From Pseudobutyrivibrio sp. UBA3626 (GTDB lineage Bacteria > Bacillota > Clostridia > Lachnospirales > Lachnospiraceae), in the NCBI GenBank assembly GCA_002373675.1, contig DFLF01000008.1, positions 344,287-408,286 on the forward strand: a stretch of DNA of 64,000 nucleotides, written 5' to 3'. Numbering within the stretch: position 1 is the stretch's first letter; the number at the start of each line of letters is the position of its first letter. This document shows, one piece after another, positions 27,278 to 34,915 of this stretch. Below the pieces are notes generated by a model, which was not told the origin of the DNA, ran no database searches, and saw only the letters and a list, made by a program, of their open reading frames with translations. The position numbers were made by a program, and so were the translations under genes.

Positions 27278-28432
27278 CTAATTGGTTGACGTTAGATATT
27301 TATGTTCCCTGTCCCATTTATAGTGTCCGGTAGCAACAAGAGTATCCAGATTAGCTCTTGTGATAACAGCCGGCGGAAGCAGATATGAAGATACGACGCG
27401 GGCGTTGTTGTTGTAAGATTCGGTGTCGAATACTGTCCCCTTTGGCAGGGAAGCTATAAGTTCATCTGACGGTTTTCTCCCTTCTAAAAGCGCGCCTGCC
27501 ACTTCAACGGCTACTGCAGCTTCCTCATTAACATTCTTGAATACTGTCATAGCCTGTGTGTTATCAACTATATTATGAATCGTAATTATATCTGCGTCTT
27601 GCCCTGTGATGATTGGGAAGTTACTGCCTTTATAGTCAGACTGAATTGCTTTGGAAGCGCCTAAAGCAACAGCATCGTTAGAAGCTAATACTGCATCCAG
27701 CCTGCTTCCGTCAGAATAATATGAAGCAAGGGTGTTTTGCATATTCTCATAAGCATCGTCAGTAGACCAGCCGGGGGTTGCCGCTTCTTCGAAGGATTCT
27801 TTGCCGGAGGGAATATTAAGCTTACCCGAGTCAAGATAAGGCTTTAATACTTCCATTGCACCATTAAAATAATACGTGGCGTTATTGTCAGCCGGATCCC
27901 CTAAGACAAATTCAATATTGTATGTCCCCTCCGCTTTGTCAAGATTCAGAGAGTCAATTATATATTGTCCTTGAAGCCTTCCCACTCCATTGTTATCGAA
28001 GGATACATAATAATCTATTGCATCCGTATTTCTGATAAGACGATCGTAAGATATGATTTCGATGCCATCTTCCCCTGCCCTCTTCAGAGTCTGCGACAGA
28101 GCATCTCCGTCTATAGGAACGACTATCAGCACATCTACGCCATCTGCTATAAGACACTCTATGTCATTGTTTTGCTGATAGACGTCATCATTGGAATATC
28201 TTAGCTCCACATTGTAGCCTTGTGATTCGAACTGTTCCTTGAGATAGATTCCGTCGCGATTCCATCTTTCCAAAGATTTGGTAGGCAAAGATATGCCGAT
28301 GATTTTAGAATCTTTATTTACAGACATATTAGAACAGCCGGACAGGAGAGTAAGGCATAGCACGGCTGATATAAGTAAGATAATTATTATATGTATATGA
28401 TTTTGGGATAAAGCTTTGTTCTTCTTATTCAT
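27278..28432 (-). CDS. Sugar-binding lipoprotein (ChvE/xylose-binding type)
   Basis: This is the extracellular receptor of the importer. A lipoprotein signal peptide (about 18-40) ends in LLSGC. The mature part has the periplasmic-binding type 1 fold: IIGISLPTKSLERWNRDG, then a DVLIVVPIDGDAL strand and a late NDAVALGASKAIQ hinge. It is closest in pattern to ChvE/XylF proteins that bind aldoses such as xylose, galactose or glucose. I place the start at the ATG at 28432, which overlaps the TGA of a 41-residue ORF; a TTG five codons upstream is possible. Confidence 0.92.
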   Translation of the reverse strand: MNKKNKALSQNHIHIIIILLISAVLCLTLLSGCSNMSVNKDSKIIGISLPTKSLERWNRDGIYLKEQFESQGYNVELRYSNDDVYQQNNDIECLIADGVDVLIVVPIDGDALSQTLKRAGEDGIEIISYDRLIRNTDAIDYYVSFDNNGVGRLQGQYIIDSLNLDKAEGTYNIEFVLGDPADNNATYYFNGAMEVLKPYLDSGKLNIPSGKESFEEAATPGWSTDDAYENMQNTLASYYSDGSRLDAVLASNDAVALGASKAIQSDYKGSNFPIITGQDADIITIHNIVDNTQAMTVFKNVNEEAAVAVEVAGALLEGRKPSDELIASLPKGTVFDTESYNNNARVVSSYLLPPAVITRANLDTLVATGHYKWDREHKYLTSTN

Positions 28433-28554
28433 TCTTTTTTCTTCCAAACGTCTCTTGTTCTTACCTTCGCTCTCAGCAAATATATATATTTTACCACAAA
28501 AAGCACTATCAAGATATAGAAAACGCCGAAATCTCGTGATCTAAAATCCATCAT
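28429..28554 (-). CDS. Candidate 41-residue single-span membrane micro-protein
   Basis: The ORF starts ATGATGGAT and encodes MMDFRSRDF, a hydrophobic segment (about residues 9-27, GVFYILIVLFVVKYIYLL) and a strongly basic tail. It overlaps the stop of a 22-residue ORF and the start of the sugar-binding protein gene by 4 bp each (ATGA at both ends), which is typical of coupled operon genes. I know of no family. It could be a real micro-protein of the sugar transporter or a remnant of a larger gene; the double coupling and clean membrane topology favour the former. Confidence 0.45.
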   Translation of the reverse strand: MMDFRSRDFGVFYILIVLFVVKYIYLLRAKVRTRDVWKKKE

Positions 28555-28619
28555 AAAGATTTACCCAGGAACAATGACCTTTCTTCTCTGACCTTCTTTG
28601 TTTGCACTGCAAATGTCAT
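28551..28619 (-). CDS. Candidate 22-residue leader ORF of the sugar ABC operon
   Basis: ATG at 28619 is preceded at 7 bases by GGAAAGGAG, one of the best ribosome sites in the window. The ORF reads MTFAVQTKKVREERSLFLG and ends with a TGA overlapping the next ORF by 4 bp. It could be a leader peptide that couples translation of the downstream genes or the 5' stump of a lost gene. No homologue is recognised. Confidence 0.45.
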   Translation of the reverse strand: MTFAVQTKKVREERSLFLGKSL

Positions 28620-28626
28620 AATTCTT

Positions 28627-28729
28627 CTCCTTTCCGTAGCTCATCTATCAGTCAGAGTCGCACCGCTGTCCGAAAGGTCCCAGCGGTATTAATAATCCTT
28701 ATATATACGCAAAAAACACCCATAAACAA
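28627..28729 (-). promoter_or_regulatory. Promoter, leader hairpin and ribosome site of the sugar ABC operon
   Basis: In order on the minus strand there is a -35 TTGTTT (28724-28729), 16 bases, and a -10 TATATA (28702-28707). The leader then has a hairpin with perfect 7-bp arms ACCGCTG/CAGCGGT and a 12-base loop (28662-28687), followed by the ribosome site at 28627-28635. The hairpin matches no riboswitch class I can name. The rest of the 418-bp gap between the binding-protein gene and the small membrane gene holds the two micro-ORFs and one REP-like repeat. Confidence 0.5.
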
Positions 28730-28790
28730 GTATTAATCAATCCTTGATTATCGGTGCTTTCATTAGCTTATTTTTATAAAAGTTAAAGGA

Positions 28791-28818
28791 GTTGACAAAA
28801 GAACCGTCCCCTTGTCAA
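28791..28818. repeat. REP-like palindromic repeat, single diverged copy
   Basis: GTTGACAAAAGAACCGTCCC followed by CTTGTCAA matches the repeats at 39232-39346 and 43556-43630 with one base change (GAACC for GGACC). It stands alone here, without an inverted partner, 48 bases downstream of the small membrane protein gene. Confidence 0.8.
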
Positions 28819-28865
28819 TCTTTCTACTGCCTGACTTATAATCTTTGTTCCCATGTAATAACCTT

Positions 28866-29075
28866 TTAGTCTATCTTAGTTTTACCCCTAATGTAACCAA
28901 TCGCCAAACCTATGGCAATGCCTATTACAGCTCCTATTATAAATGCTATAACAGTAGATACCGATGTATATACACCATAAAGATTTGTCAAAAATTTAAT
29001 TATAAAGCTTCCAAGTACAATTACCAGTACAAGTGCCAATATAAGTATCAGGATTACCTTAGTTTTCTTACTCAC
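28866..29075 (-). CDS. Small two-span membrane protein
   Basis: The 69-residue product starts at a GTG with AGGAGGAAG upstream and consists of a basic N-terminus and two hydrophobic helices (about 7-30 and 40-60). The second is Gly/Ile-rich (IGAVIGIAIGLAIGYIRG), which can pack tightly or oligomerise. No family is recognised. An extended -10 promoter (TGATATAAT, 29118-29126) lies upstream beside the inverted repeat TCACA-N4-TGTGA. It is transcribed separately from the subtilase, which ends in a terminator just upstream. Confidence 0.65.
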   Translation of the reverse strand: MSKKTKVILILILALVLVIVLGSFIIKFLTNLYGVYTSVSTVIAFIIGAVIGIAIGLAIGYIRGKTKID

Positions 29076-29201
29076 TTTCTCTTCCTCCTGTATTTAACCT
29101 GCAAAACGAATAATAATATTATATCACACATATGTGACATTTTTCATAAGCCAAATTGCCATTATATGAGGCATATGGACGTAATCTAACGACTAGAAAA
29201 G

Positions 29202-29236
29202 AAAAAAGTCTTAAAAACCGTAGTTCTTAAGACTTT
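29202..29236 (-). terminator. Terminator of the subtilase gene
   Basis: Ten-base arms AAAGTCTTAA/TTAAGACTTT with a 12-base loop are followed by a T-run on the minus strand. The stem begins at the last base of the subtilase stop codon, so the coding region abuts the hairpin without a spacer. Confidence 0.85.
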
Positions 29237-32200
29237 TATAAAGCGTGCGTGAGAGGATTATTTATTGTAAATGGATTAGGTGCATTAGCAATCTTTAACT
29301 TATTTACCGCAGTAACATCATAATAAATATTCATAAATTTAGATACATATCCATTATATAATATATTTGGTGTGTCATGCCTTGCATAATTTATGGATGA
29401 CCAACCTTGGAATGTACTTAATTTATCTGTTGTGCCTAATGTATTTATTATATCTCCATCATTTAATATATATTTATTTGTTATGGTTGTACCAACTTTA
29501 TTTTTGGTTGTTTCATTCTTGATAAATCCATCTTCTGTCACTTCTTTTCCAAAAATATCTCCGTCTTTTGTTGTATAACTTCCATTAAGCATTGTATATG
29601 AATTATCTGTTACTGGACTATATTGTTGATTATTATCATTAACAGCTCCATTTGGATTATATACTACTTTACCTTGATTTCTTCTCCATACGGCTACAAA
29701 TTTTACATCATTATCATTAGGAGGCAAATATTTTTCTCCTTCTCTATATATCTTACCTGTTCCATTTATTTGCCAACCCAAGAAATCATAACCCGGTTTT
29801 GTTGCACTTGGTAGTGTTTGTGGATTAGATTTCCAACGACCAGTCATATTGATTGTATTATTATTTACCGATAAGTTCCTAAAGTTTTTTCCTGGTTGAT
29901 AGTAGTTAGATGAATCATTTATATCGCCACTACCTGTCTTCGTTGCGGGTCTCCCTGCTTCATATTGTCCATACAATACATAGTGAGCATACGCCATATA
30001 ATTATTATATCCACCATAAGCATCGTAAAGGTCCTTATTTTTGTTTATATATCTTGCATTATTTATCTTTGAATCATATGCGGATGATGCACTTCTTCTG
30101 TAGTCGTTTCCACTGTTATTTATATCCAAGTCACTGTCCCAACCAAGGAATGTCTTTGTAACTTTTATGTTTCCTACAGCAGAACCACCATTAAAATCAA
30201 ATACTAGATTAGCACTCTTATATTTAGATGGGGTTGCGTGTACTTTATACGCTGAATCAAATTGACAGGACTGTGTTTCGCTCTCATTGTAGCCATTATT
30301 ATAGTTATATTTCACACTATATGTTTTCGGTGTCCAAATGGCTGTTGCAACAAGGTTTTGTCCGGCACATAATTCTGACCAGTATCCTGTCAAAAATGTA
30401 TTAGCAGGTAATAGTTGCCTATAATTATCAAAGTCATATCCGTTAAACACATCTAAAATACTACTACAATGTTCTGCTATTATATTTTGCTGTGAATAAT
30501 CGTCTCCTGTAGTTTTATGCTCTGGCTTTAGCCTAGAAGTCTCATGGATACCATAAGTCCAAAAATGTGAGTTCAAACTTGACATGTTATATCCAAATGC
30601 CGCTTTCAAATCGCTGTACCTATTTGCATAATCAACCAAATTTGTAATGGTATGCTTAACTCTCCATTGCCCGTTATCACTTATATACCAGCCTCTAAAG
30701 TTATAGCCTGCTTTTGTAGGTGTCTCAGAAGCACCTATTCCTACTCCAAACCAGTTATTACCACTAGTGCCATCGTATTCCCATGTAACAGATGTTTTTC
30801 CATCTCTAAATGCTCCACCATTAGTATCATATGTCACATTGAAATTTTGATGTTTAGGGTGAGAATGAAAGAGTACACCCTTATCCTTAAAACCTATTCC
30901 CATATATACATCTATCCATCTTTCTAAGGATACTCTTTGATAATAATATGGTAGAGCATCTTCCTGCCATGAGTTACCTGGGGTGTCTATATATTCTGTA
31001 TATTCATATTCTCTGTTATCTAAGTCTAACCATGCTCTACACCATGTAGTTGTATCCTGAAGTAGAACATTATCCCACTGAATTACTGCATAGTCATTAT
31101 AGGTCCACATTCTTATTAAACCACCACCAAAAATGGTCATTTCAGTATAAGAATTTTTACCTATTGTTTTTGAATCTATTTCTGTATTTGCTCCATATGC
31201 TGCCGCTGCAGCTCCGTGGTCATCTGTCACTTCATATATACATATTTTCCAATCAGTATTAGGGTCAAATCCATATACAGCAACTTCTCTACCAAATACT
31301 CGTCCTCTTTCACTTATACTTAAATCAATATTTTCTTCTAAATCTTCAGAACTTATAATATCTACTTTAAGAGAATCATCTTTTATTCTATCTTCCGTTA
31401 ATACAAGATTTTCTTTAGATAAATATCCTTCACCAAAATTCTTCTTATCTTCTAATTGTATAGCTGATTGTAAGAAGGAATTGTTTATGTCTGTAATACT
31501 TAAATTATGTTTACTTTCATCTTCGTCAGACATAGCCATTTGCTTTAACAAAGCTACGAACCCTGCTACATAAGCACTAGATACAGAAGTACCTTCTACT
31601 TTTGTTTTTACTTCTTCATTATCTATTATTCTAGTATATTCAAATACTCCATTAGTACTATAATCTAAAGAGCCATAATTAGAATAAATTGCCTTTTCAT
31701 AAGTTACTTTATCTTCTTTTTCAACCCTATCAGCACTACTAATGGTAAATGCAGATTTGATATTAGCAGGAGTATATTTAGCAACATCATTATTTTCATT
31801 ACCAGCAGATACTACTACTGGTATTCCATTATTATATGCCTCATTTATAGCAGATGTTAAAAGTTTAGACTGCCCTTTGCCTGACATAGATAGGTTAATT
31901 ACATCAACCTTCTTTTCTATTGCATATTTAATACCTTGATATGCAGTTAAAGTTGTGCCCTTACCTTTGTCATCTAATACTTTTATTGGCATAATTTTTA
32001 TATTACTATCTTTATTCTCACTTGATACAGTATCAAGTATTACTCTTGACATAGAAGTGCCATGACCATTAATATCCTCTGTATTATCTTCTTTATTTTT
32101 ATCAATAAAATTTTTGCCTTCAATAATTCTATCAGTAAAAACATCTTCACCTACATTAACACCTGTATCTAATACAGCAACAACAATAGTCTTATCTTCA

Positions 32201-32703
32201 TTATTGTTTTTCTTTACTGCTTCAATAGTTTCAGTAGGTTTATCTTTATCATTAGTTTTTGCAATTTCTTTATCAGATACCTCTTTATTTTCAGTATCTT
32301 TATTTTCAACATCTTCAGGTGTGTCTTGTACTGTGTCAATTTCCACTTCTAGTCCTAACTTTATTAATTTGTTATATGCCTCTTCTGTTGCTTTAGGACT
32401 ATCATATTCTACAAAATACTTATTATCATACTTTGTAACAGATTCGGCTTCTTCAAATTCCAAATCATTAGGACTAAAAATTATTAACCTACAAGATTTG
32501 AAGTCACTATTACTGTCATTATCAACTGTATCGTTTAGTTTAACTTTTTCTATACTATCCACTTCTATCACATCAGGTTCATTATCAAATAAACCTTTTG
32601 CACTAACAACTAAATCATTAGTTACAAGTGTGGTAATTAGCATAGCAAATACAAGTGATATAGACACTATTTTAGTTAATAAGTTACTAACTTTATTTTG
32701 CAT
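29236..32703 (-). CDS. Secreted subtilisin-like serine protease with InlB-type repeats
   Basis: The 1155-residue precursor has a signal peptide (1-35, ending VVSA), an I9-like pro-region (about 67-130) and a charged linker. The S8 catalytic domain has the triad Asp179 (AVLDTGVN), His214 (NGHGTSMS) and Ser373 (GTSVSSAYVAG), with the oxyanion Asn302. After a unique region of about 170 residues come several Listeria-Bacteroides/InlB B-type repeats of the form VTYDTNGG...AGYNFRGWY, separated by a Tyr/Asn-rich insert. There is no LPXTG motif or C-terminal membrane anchor, so it is secreted or non-covalently bound. The ATG has GGAG upstream. It is in an AT-rich accessory stretch with two other exported or membrane proteins. 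Confidence 0.92.
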   Translation of the reverse strand: MQNKVSNLLTKIVSISLVFAMLITTLVTNDLVVSAKGLFDNEPDVIEVDSIEKVKLNDTVDNDSNSDFKSCRLIIFSPNDLEFEEAESVTKYDNKYFVEYDSPKATEEAYNKLIKLGLEVEIDTVQDTPEDVENKDTENKEVSDKEIAKTNDKDKPTETIEAVKKNNNEDKTIVVAVLDTGVNVGEDVFTDRIIEGKNFIDKNKEDNTEDINGHGTSMSRVILDTVSSENKDSNIKIMPIKVLDDKGKGTTLTAYQGIKYAIEKKVDVINLSMSGKGQSKLLTSAINEAYNNGIPVVVSAGNENNDVAKYTPANIKSAFTISSADRVEKEDKVTYEKAIYSNYGSLDYSTNGVFEYTRIIDNEEVKTKVEGTSVSSAYVAGFVALLKQMAMSDEDESKHNLSITDINNSFLQSAIQLEDKKNFGEGYLSKENLVLTEDRIKDDSLKVDIISSEDLEENIDLSISERGRVFGREVAVYGFDPNTDWKICIYEVTDDHGAAAAAYGANTEIDSKTIGKNSYTEMTIFGGGLIRMWTYNDYAVIQWDNVLLQDTTTWCRAWLDLDNREYEYTEYIDTPGNSWQEDALPYYYQRVSLERWIDVYMGIGFKDKGVLFHSHPKHQNFNVTYDTNGGAFRDGKTSVTWEYDGTSGNNWFGVGIGASETPTKAGYNFRGWYISDNGQWRVKHTITNLVDYANRYSDLKAAFGYNMSSLNSHFWTYGIHETSRLKPEHKTTGDDYSQQNIIAEHCSSILDVFNGYDFDNYRQLLPANTFLTGYWSELCAGQNLVATAIWTPKTYSVKYNYNNGYNESETQSCQFDSAYKVHATPSKYKSANLVFDFNGGSAVGNIKVTKTFLGWDSDLDINNSGNDYRRSASSAYDSKINNARYINKNKDLYDAYGGYNNYMAYAHYVLYGQYEAGRPATKTGSGDINDSSNYYQPGKNFRNLSVNNNTINMTGRWKSNPQTLPSATKPGYDFLGWQINGTGKIYREGEKYLPPNDNDVKFVAVWRRNQGKVVYNPNGAVNDNNQQYSPVTDNSYTMLNGSYTTKDGDIFGKEVTEDGFIKNETTKNKVGTTITNKYILNDGDIINTLGTTDKLSTFQGWSSINYARHDTPNILYNGYVSKFMNIYYDVTAVNKLKIANAPNPFTINNPLTHAL

Positions 32704-32737
32704 ATTCTACGCTCCTTTACTATATTTTTTGCAATAT

Positions 32738-32769
32738 AAAAGAACACCTAGTTTTTGCATCAGGTGTTC
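32738..32769 (-). terminator. Hairpin just upstream of the subtilase start
   Basis: GAACACCT/AGGTGTTC arms with a 12-base loop are followed by TTTTAT on the minus strand, 35 bases before the subtilase ATG. It may terminate transcripts arriving from upstream or act as an attenuator of the protease gene. Its 3' arm and tail (CTAGGTGTTCTTTT) closely resemble those of the hairpin at 32842-32871. Confidence 0.6.
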
Positions 32770-32841
32770 CTCATATATTTTGCTATTATGCCAATTCATA
32801 CATGGCAATTCCTTCATAGAGGTTAAATACATTTCTATATT

Positions 32842-32871
32842 AAAAAGCACCTAGAACTTAATCTAGGTGCT
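32842..32871 (-). terminator. Terminator after the Ser/Gly-rich exported protein gene
   Basis: Perfect nine-base arms AGCACCTAG/CTAGGTGCT with an eight-base loop are followed by five T residues on the minus strand. It lies 33 bases past the stop of the 247-residue protein gene. Confidence 0.85.
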
Positions 32872-32903
32872 AAATGTTATAAAACAATTACTATATTTAG
32901 TTA

Positions 32904-33647
32904 TTAAACAGGCTCTCCCCTAGCGATTTTTTCACTAATCTGCCTTGCAAATTCAGCTCTAGCTGCATTATCCATTGAACCCAAACTTCCGTCTGCGTTT
33001 CTATGTCCATAGATAATATTAGAGTCGCCAGAAGGTTCTTCACCACCAGAACTTCCACCAGAGTTACCACTATCAGTATTAGCACTAGAACCACCACTAT
33101 TAGAAGAACCACCTGATGATGAACTTCTACCACTTGAACTTGAACCACCATTGTTGGCTCTTGATTTATTATTTGAGGTAGAACTTGATGATTTACTTGC
33201 TTCTGCCCTTGCTTCTGCTTCGGCTTGTTCTCTTGCCTCTTGCTCTGCTTTTGCTTGGGCTTCTGCTTGGGCTTGGTTAATTGCGTTTATTCTATTTTGA
33301 ATACCTGTGATACTATTTGTAATTGTTCCCTTTAGGGTATTCTTTTGTTCTTCTGTTAGGATTGTATTATCCGTTACTTCTTTTTCTAAGCCCTGTAATG
33401 TGGTAATTGCTGTTTGTAGTGCATTTACATCAGTATTATTTTCAATACTTGGGTTTTGCCCATTTGCATCTGCTACATTTAACGGTGTTACGATTGCGTT
33501 AATCTTGTCGTTGTACTCCTTTAATGTGGCTTCCTGTGCTTCTTTCTCTTTCTTATCGTTATAAGCATTTACACCTATAACAGTTCCAACTGTTCCACCA
33601 ATTACTACGATTGCAGCTACTACTGCTATTATAATTTTCTTGTTCAC
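32904..33647 (-). CDS. Exported Ser/Gly-rich protein with N-terminal membrane anchor (unknown function)
   Basis: The 247-residue protein starts (GTG, with GGAGAG upstream) with MNKKIIIAVVAAIVVIGGTV, a signal anchor. A helical region (about 30-115), an Ala/Glu/Gln-rich coiled coil (about 118-150) and a long Ser/Gly/Asn linker (about 152-207) follow. The folded-looking tail of about 38 residues begins NIIYGHRNADGSLG. I recognise no family. The layout, anchor plus stalk plus small head, suggests a cell-surface protein. It lies between a membrane protein gene and the subtilase; the Ser/Gly stretch is a plausible protease-sensitive linker, which is speculation. Confidence 0.78.
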   Translation of the reverse strand: MNKKIIIAVVAAIVVIGGTVGTVIGVNAYNDKKEKEAQEATLKEYNDKINAIVTPLNVADANGQNPSIENNTDVNALQTAITTLQGLEKEVTDNTILTEEQKNTLKGTITNSITGIQNRINAINQAQAEAQAKAEQEAREQAEAEARAEASKSSSSTSNNKSRANNGGSSSSGRSSSSGGSSNSGGSSANTDSGNSGGSSGGEEPSGDSNIIYGHRNADGSLGSMDNAARAEFARQISEKIARGEPV

Positions 33648-33699
33648 TTTTTTGCTCTCCTCTCACTTTCTTCACTACATTTTCTTAATAATACCCAGC

Positions 33700-34311
33700 T
33701 CAATTTTCTTTTCCATCATCATTATTTGTTGCATCACCTAAATCTTTGATATTATAAACATTTACCTTTTCATCAATTGAGGGCTCACTATTATTATCAA
33801 AAAAAGTATTTATCATGTCATCAAGAAAATATATCTCTTGTTTTGCTCTGCAATATAAAATTGCAACAAAAAAAACCAAAAATACAAAAGACAACACACA
33901 TACAATAATAGAAATGAAGTCAAAGCCTTTGTTTATAAACGGCATAATATATGCCACTGAAACAGGTGTTACTATAAATTTAAGTATTTCCACATAATCT
34001 TTTTTATATTTTAGAGACAGACACAAAAATTCTCTATAGTTCTCCTTGTTATCAATACTATTCCAAAAGTCATAACATAAAACGCTTTCCCATTCGAAAT
34101 TATTGTCAACTGAATTATATTTGTAATTCTTACGCACATCCTTATACGCTTTTAATTCTTTAGAGTAATCGAAGCTTTTCCCATTCTTACATTTATTATT
34201 TTTAGTTATAAAGTATACTAGGGAAAAGACAAAAATAGTAATTGATACAACAGTCAAGAACTTTATTATAATTATTAATAATGTCTTATAGAGCCATAAT
34301 GCTATACACAT
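33700..34311 (-). CDS. Membrane protein with three predicted spans (unknown function)
   Basis: The 203-residue product has an N-terminal hydrophobic span (about 10-33), a polar region of about 75 residues rich in Tyr, Asn and Lys, two further spans (about 110-130 and 133-155) and an acidic tail. The layout is reminiscent of SLATT-type membrane proteins, but no diagnostic motif is visible. The ATG has AAAGGAG upstream. It is the first gene of the minus-strand run leading to the subtilase and is divergent from the XRE regulator, which may control it. Confidence 0.7.
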   Translation of the reverse strand: MCIALWLYKTLLIIIIKFLTVVSITIFVFSLVYFITKNNKCKNGKSFDYSKELKAYKDVRKNYKYNSVDNNFEWESVLCYDFWNSIDNKENYREFLCLSLKYKKDYVEILKFIVTPVSVAYIMPFINKGFDFISIIVCVLSFVFLVFFVAILYCRAKQEIYFLDDMINTFFDNNSEPSIDEKVNVYNIKDLGDATNNDDGKEN

Positions 34312-34454
34312 ACTTTATTCTCCTTTGATATCATTTCCCTATAATGGTTCTTTACACTATCAAGGATTTAATTGTTCATTTTCGAAATAACTCAATACCG
34401 ATGATTTCATTTTACATTTCTTACGCGTATAATCTATATCGCCAACATAACGTT

Positions 34455-34517
34455 TTGTTAAATTAATTCAACAGAATACGATTATATAGTATCACATTTG
34501 TTGATATAATTCAACAA
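34455..34517 (+). promoter_or_regulatory. Two palindromic operators and promoter of the XRE regulator
   Basis: The perfect palindrome TTGTTGATATAATTCAACAA (34498-34517) contains the -10 box TATAAT in its centre. A second, imperfect copy, TTGTTAAATTAATTCAACAG, starts exactly 43 bases upstream at 34455. Binding of the regulator to both sites would place dimers on the same face of the helix and block the promoter. The remaining part of the 220-bp divergent gap is AT-rich with nothing else clear. Confidence 0.75.
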
Positions 34518-34531
34518 AGAGAGGTTTTACT

Positions 34532-34861
34532 ATGTATGATTCAGTATTAAATCTAGAAGATGTTGGTGACAGAATAGCCACACGCAGAAAAAACTTAGGT
34601 CTAACACAAGAAGCTCTCGCAGAGATGAGTGAAGTTACTACACAATTTATCTCATACGCGGAAAGCGGCAAACGCGCTATGCGTCCTGAAAATCTTCTGA
34701 AAGTAGCTAATGCTCTTGAAGTTAGTGTTGATTATCTTCTGACAGGTCAGATTATAGACAGAGACAAACTATTCTTAAGCAGAAAAATAGATAAATTATC
34801 CCCAGAACAAACTCGTATAATTGAATCGATTATTGATGAGTGCATAAATCTGTACTCATAG
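34532..34861 (+). CDS. XRE-family helix-turn-helix transcriptional regulator
   Basis: The 109-residue protein has an HTH_3 domain (about 10-68: IATRRKNLGLTQEALAEMS with the second helix VTTQFISYAESGKR). A short C-terminal helix region follows that probably mediates dimerisation. It lacks a peptidase or sensor domain. It is one of only two plus-strand protein genes, has GAGAGG as ribosome site, and starts 14 bases after a palindrome that covers its own -10 box, so autorepression is likely. The divergent membrane protein/subtilase group is the obvious other candidate target. Confidence 0.9.
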   Translation: MYDSVLNLEDVGDRIATRRKNLGLTQEALAEMSEVTTQFISYAESGKRAMRPENLLKVANALEVSVDYLLTGQIIDRDKLFLSRKIDKLSPEQTRIIESIIDECINLYS

Positions 34862-34869
34862 ACAACAAA

Positions 34870-34896
34870 AAACACTACGGAAAAACCGTAGTGTTT
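34870..34896. terminator. Bidirectional terminator between XRE gene and purC
   Basis: AAACACTACGG and CCGTAGTGTTT arms surround a five-base loop. The minus-strand copy is followed by TTTTTTG and ends purC; the plus-strand copy, with a weaker tail, ends the XRE gene. Confidence 0.88.
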
Positions 34897-34915
34897 CTTA
34901 GTTCTATATATAAAT

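Noticed and set aside
28484..28513. TTGATA and TATATA boxes with 17-18 bp spacing just before the sugar-binding protein gene
   Set aside because: They fall inside the 41-codon micro-ORF, and the upstream promoter and ribosome site explain the operon better. AT-rich DNA gives such matches easily.
32707..32832. A 41-codon minus-strand ORF starting MYLTSMKELP and ending five bases before the subtilase start
   Set aside because: The first ATG has no ribosome site, and the frame runs through a terminator-like hairpin. An internal ATG with AAGGA upstream keeps a leader-peptide reading barely possible, but not enough to list it as a gene.
32114..32854. A 246-codon plus-strand frame opposite the subtilase pro-region
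   Set aside because: It is low in complexity (Ser/Leu/Thr-rich), has no ribosome site, and mirrors the charged linker of a convincingly complete protease.
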